From Desulfosporosinus sp049943955 (GTDB taxonomy: Bacteria > Bacillota > Desulfitobacteriia > Desulfitobacteriales > Desulfitobacteriaceae): a DNA stretch of 64,000 bases. A model generated the notes under the pieces. That model was not told where the DNA came from. It made no database searches and saw nothing but the letters and a program-made list of their open reading frames with translations. The DNA is taken from assembly GCF_049943955.1 (NCBI RefSeq), contig NZ_JBNFTW010000005.1, forward strand, positions 186,001-250,000, given 5' to 3'. Below are positions 62,896-64,000 of the stretch, piece by piece; the first letter of the stretch is position 1; each line of letters starts with the position of its first letter. Both the position numbers and the translations under genes were made by a program.

Positions 62896-64000
62896 ATGGA
62901 CGTGAAAAAAAATCTTATTGCGTTGCTCGGTCTGGCAGGATTCATTGTTATGGCTGACAACTGGGTTGTCTCTCCTATATTGCCTGCCATATCCCAAAAC
63001 CTGAACATTGATATAGCAAAGGCTGGCTTATTAATCAGTGCTTACATGATACCTTTTGGCATCTTTCAGGTTATTTTTGGACCTTTAGCCGATCGATATG
63101 GTAAGAAACAAATAATTACCTTTTCTATGATTGCTTTCACTGTTGTGACGGGGCTTTGTGCCTTCGGCAGCGCCTTGACTAGTCTAGCTGTTTTTAGGGC
63201 CTTAACAGGAATTTTTGCTGCATCCGTAATGCCAATTTCTCTAGCGCTCATTGGCGATGTTTTTCCTCTTCAAGAACGCCAGGGGGCCATTGGCAGTTTT
63301 ATGGGCATTTCGTTTCTAGGTCAAGGCTTGAGTATGGTTATTGGCGGAACCATCGCATTTTTCCTAAATTGGCGAGGGGTTTTCGCCGCCTATTCTGTTT
63401 TTTCTTTGATTCCAACGATCTTACTTCTAGCGAACTATAAAAGTCTGCCCTCGGAAAAACATCCTGACAGTAAAATACTGGCACCCTACAAAAAACTCCT
63501 AGCGACTTCCAAGAGTCTTCTGACCTATATTTTAGTTTTGCTGGAAGGCATTTTCATTGTGGGCAGCTTTTCCTATATCGGCTCATTTATTGCGCAAACT
63601 TACCACTATAATTTCTTTTATATCGGTCTTATCATGACCGGTTTTGGGATCATGACGGTTATAGGTGGACGTTTGAGCGGCAAGCTCTCAGCAAAAGTGG
63701 GAGCTAGAACAGTATTAACTTTAGGCCTGTTATGTGCTTCTCTGGCTGACATGATCATCTATTATCTGGGGGCGAACTTAATCCTATTGATTTTAGGAAT
63801 TGCCATGTTGGGACTTGGTTTTATTTTTACACATTCAACGCTTCTTACTAGAGCTACAGAGTTTGCCCAAAAAGCCCGAGGAGCAGCTATGTCCCTAGTT
63901 GCCTTCTGTTTTATGGGTGGTGGTGGTGTGGGCACTGCGATTGGAAGCAGACTCATTGCAACCTATGGATTACTACAATTGTTCATCATTTACGGAGCTG
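62896..64000 (+). CDS. MFS transporter, 3' end outside window
   Basis: ATG 62896 (GTG 62902 would sit better behind GAGGTG) opens LIALLGLAGFIVMADNWVVS, with a GPLADRYGKKQIITFSMIAF loop and more than ten helices before the window ends. Similar to DHA1 drug exporters. It follows the permease by 78 bp on the same strand; whether it belongs to the arsenic cluster is open. Confidence 0.85.
   Translation, partial: MDVKKNLIALLGLAGFIVMADNWVVSPILPAISQNLNIDIAKAGLLISAYMIPFGIFQVIFGPLADRYGKKQIITFSMIAFTVVTGLCAFGSALTSLAVFRALTGIFAASVMPISLALIGDVFPLQERQGAIGSFMGISFLGQGLSMVIGGTIAFFLNWRGVFAAYSVFSLIPTILLLANYKSLPSEKHPDSKILAPYKKLLATSKSLLTYILVLLEGIFIVGSFSYIGSFIAQTYHYNFFYIGLIMTGFGIMTVIGGRLSGKLSAKVGARTVLTLGLLCASLADMIIYYLGANLILLILGIAMLGLGFIFTHSTLLTRATEFAQKARGAAMSLVAFCFMGGGGVGTAIGSRLIATYGLLQLFIIYGA

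Overview
The window looks like low-GC Firmicutes chromosome. Strong AAGGAGG-type ribosome sites, frequent GTG/TTG starts, an arsenic-type efflux cluster and many decayed genes would suit a Desulfosporosinus/Desulfitobacterium-like member of the Peptococcaceae. That placement is an inference from style and gene content, not a search result. I saw no rRNA, tRNA or CRISPR array.

Layout. (1) 1-9.3 kb is a decayed left flank: a sacsin/HSP90-like ATPase running off the left edge, a nuclease-domain fragment fused at a breakpoint to a dead ComEC-like metallo-beta-lactamase gene, a complete SIR2-TPR gene (candidate NADase defence protein), three ordinary small genes and a dead IS110 transposase. (2) 9.9-25.4 kb is the centrepiece. 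A plus-strand PLD nuclease - Z1 ATPase - PLD nuclease operon converges on a shared 17-bp terminator with minus-strand genes: two DrmE-like proteins, a DrmA-like helicase, a DrmB-like DUF1998 protein, a Vsr endonuclease, an Mrr-type restriction endonuclease, an XRE regulator and a cytosine-5 DNA methyltransferase. This contains the class 2 DISARM parts (methylase, DrmA, DrmB, PLD, DrmE candidate) rearranged and combined with a Z1 module. (3) 26-29.6 kb has a helicase-HNH plus small partner gene and a DEDDh exonuclease. (4) 30.6-38.5 kb is an AddAB-like operon: NERD-UvrD helicase, AddB-like iron-sulfur protein that appears to lack a nuclease motif, a 64-residue protein, a second UvrD-type helicase and a dead fifth gene. 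(5) 39-43 kb has two unknown genes and a GHKL ATPase whose reading frame breaks at a run of ten A. (6) 44.3-49.9 kb has an IS200-type transposase with an altered HUH motif, then a tandem series of tyrosine recombinases, the last two intact and the earlier ones short or missing catalytic residues. (7) 50-58 kb is sparse: a 98-bp direct repeat pair bracketing a TetR/C_GCAxxG module, a LysR-MFS pair and transposase and transporter remnants. (8) 58-64 kb returns to housekeeping-like content: a VOC protein, a zinc-ribbon protein, and an arsenic cluster (ACR3, two ArsR, redox thioredoxin, ArsP-like permease) with an MFS transporter leaving the right edge.

How it fits together: 1-43 kb reads as a defence island in which several DNA-targeting machines (SIR2, DISARM/Z1 hybrid, helicase-HNH, NERD-AddAB-like, two GHKL ATPases) sit among dead genes and mobile-element remnants, next to a recombinase series that may have driven the traffic. 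Functions in the island are inferred from motifs and neighbourhood; anti-phage activity is untested.
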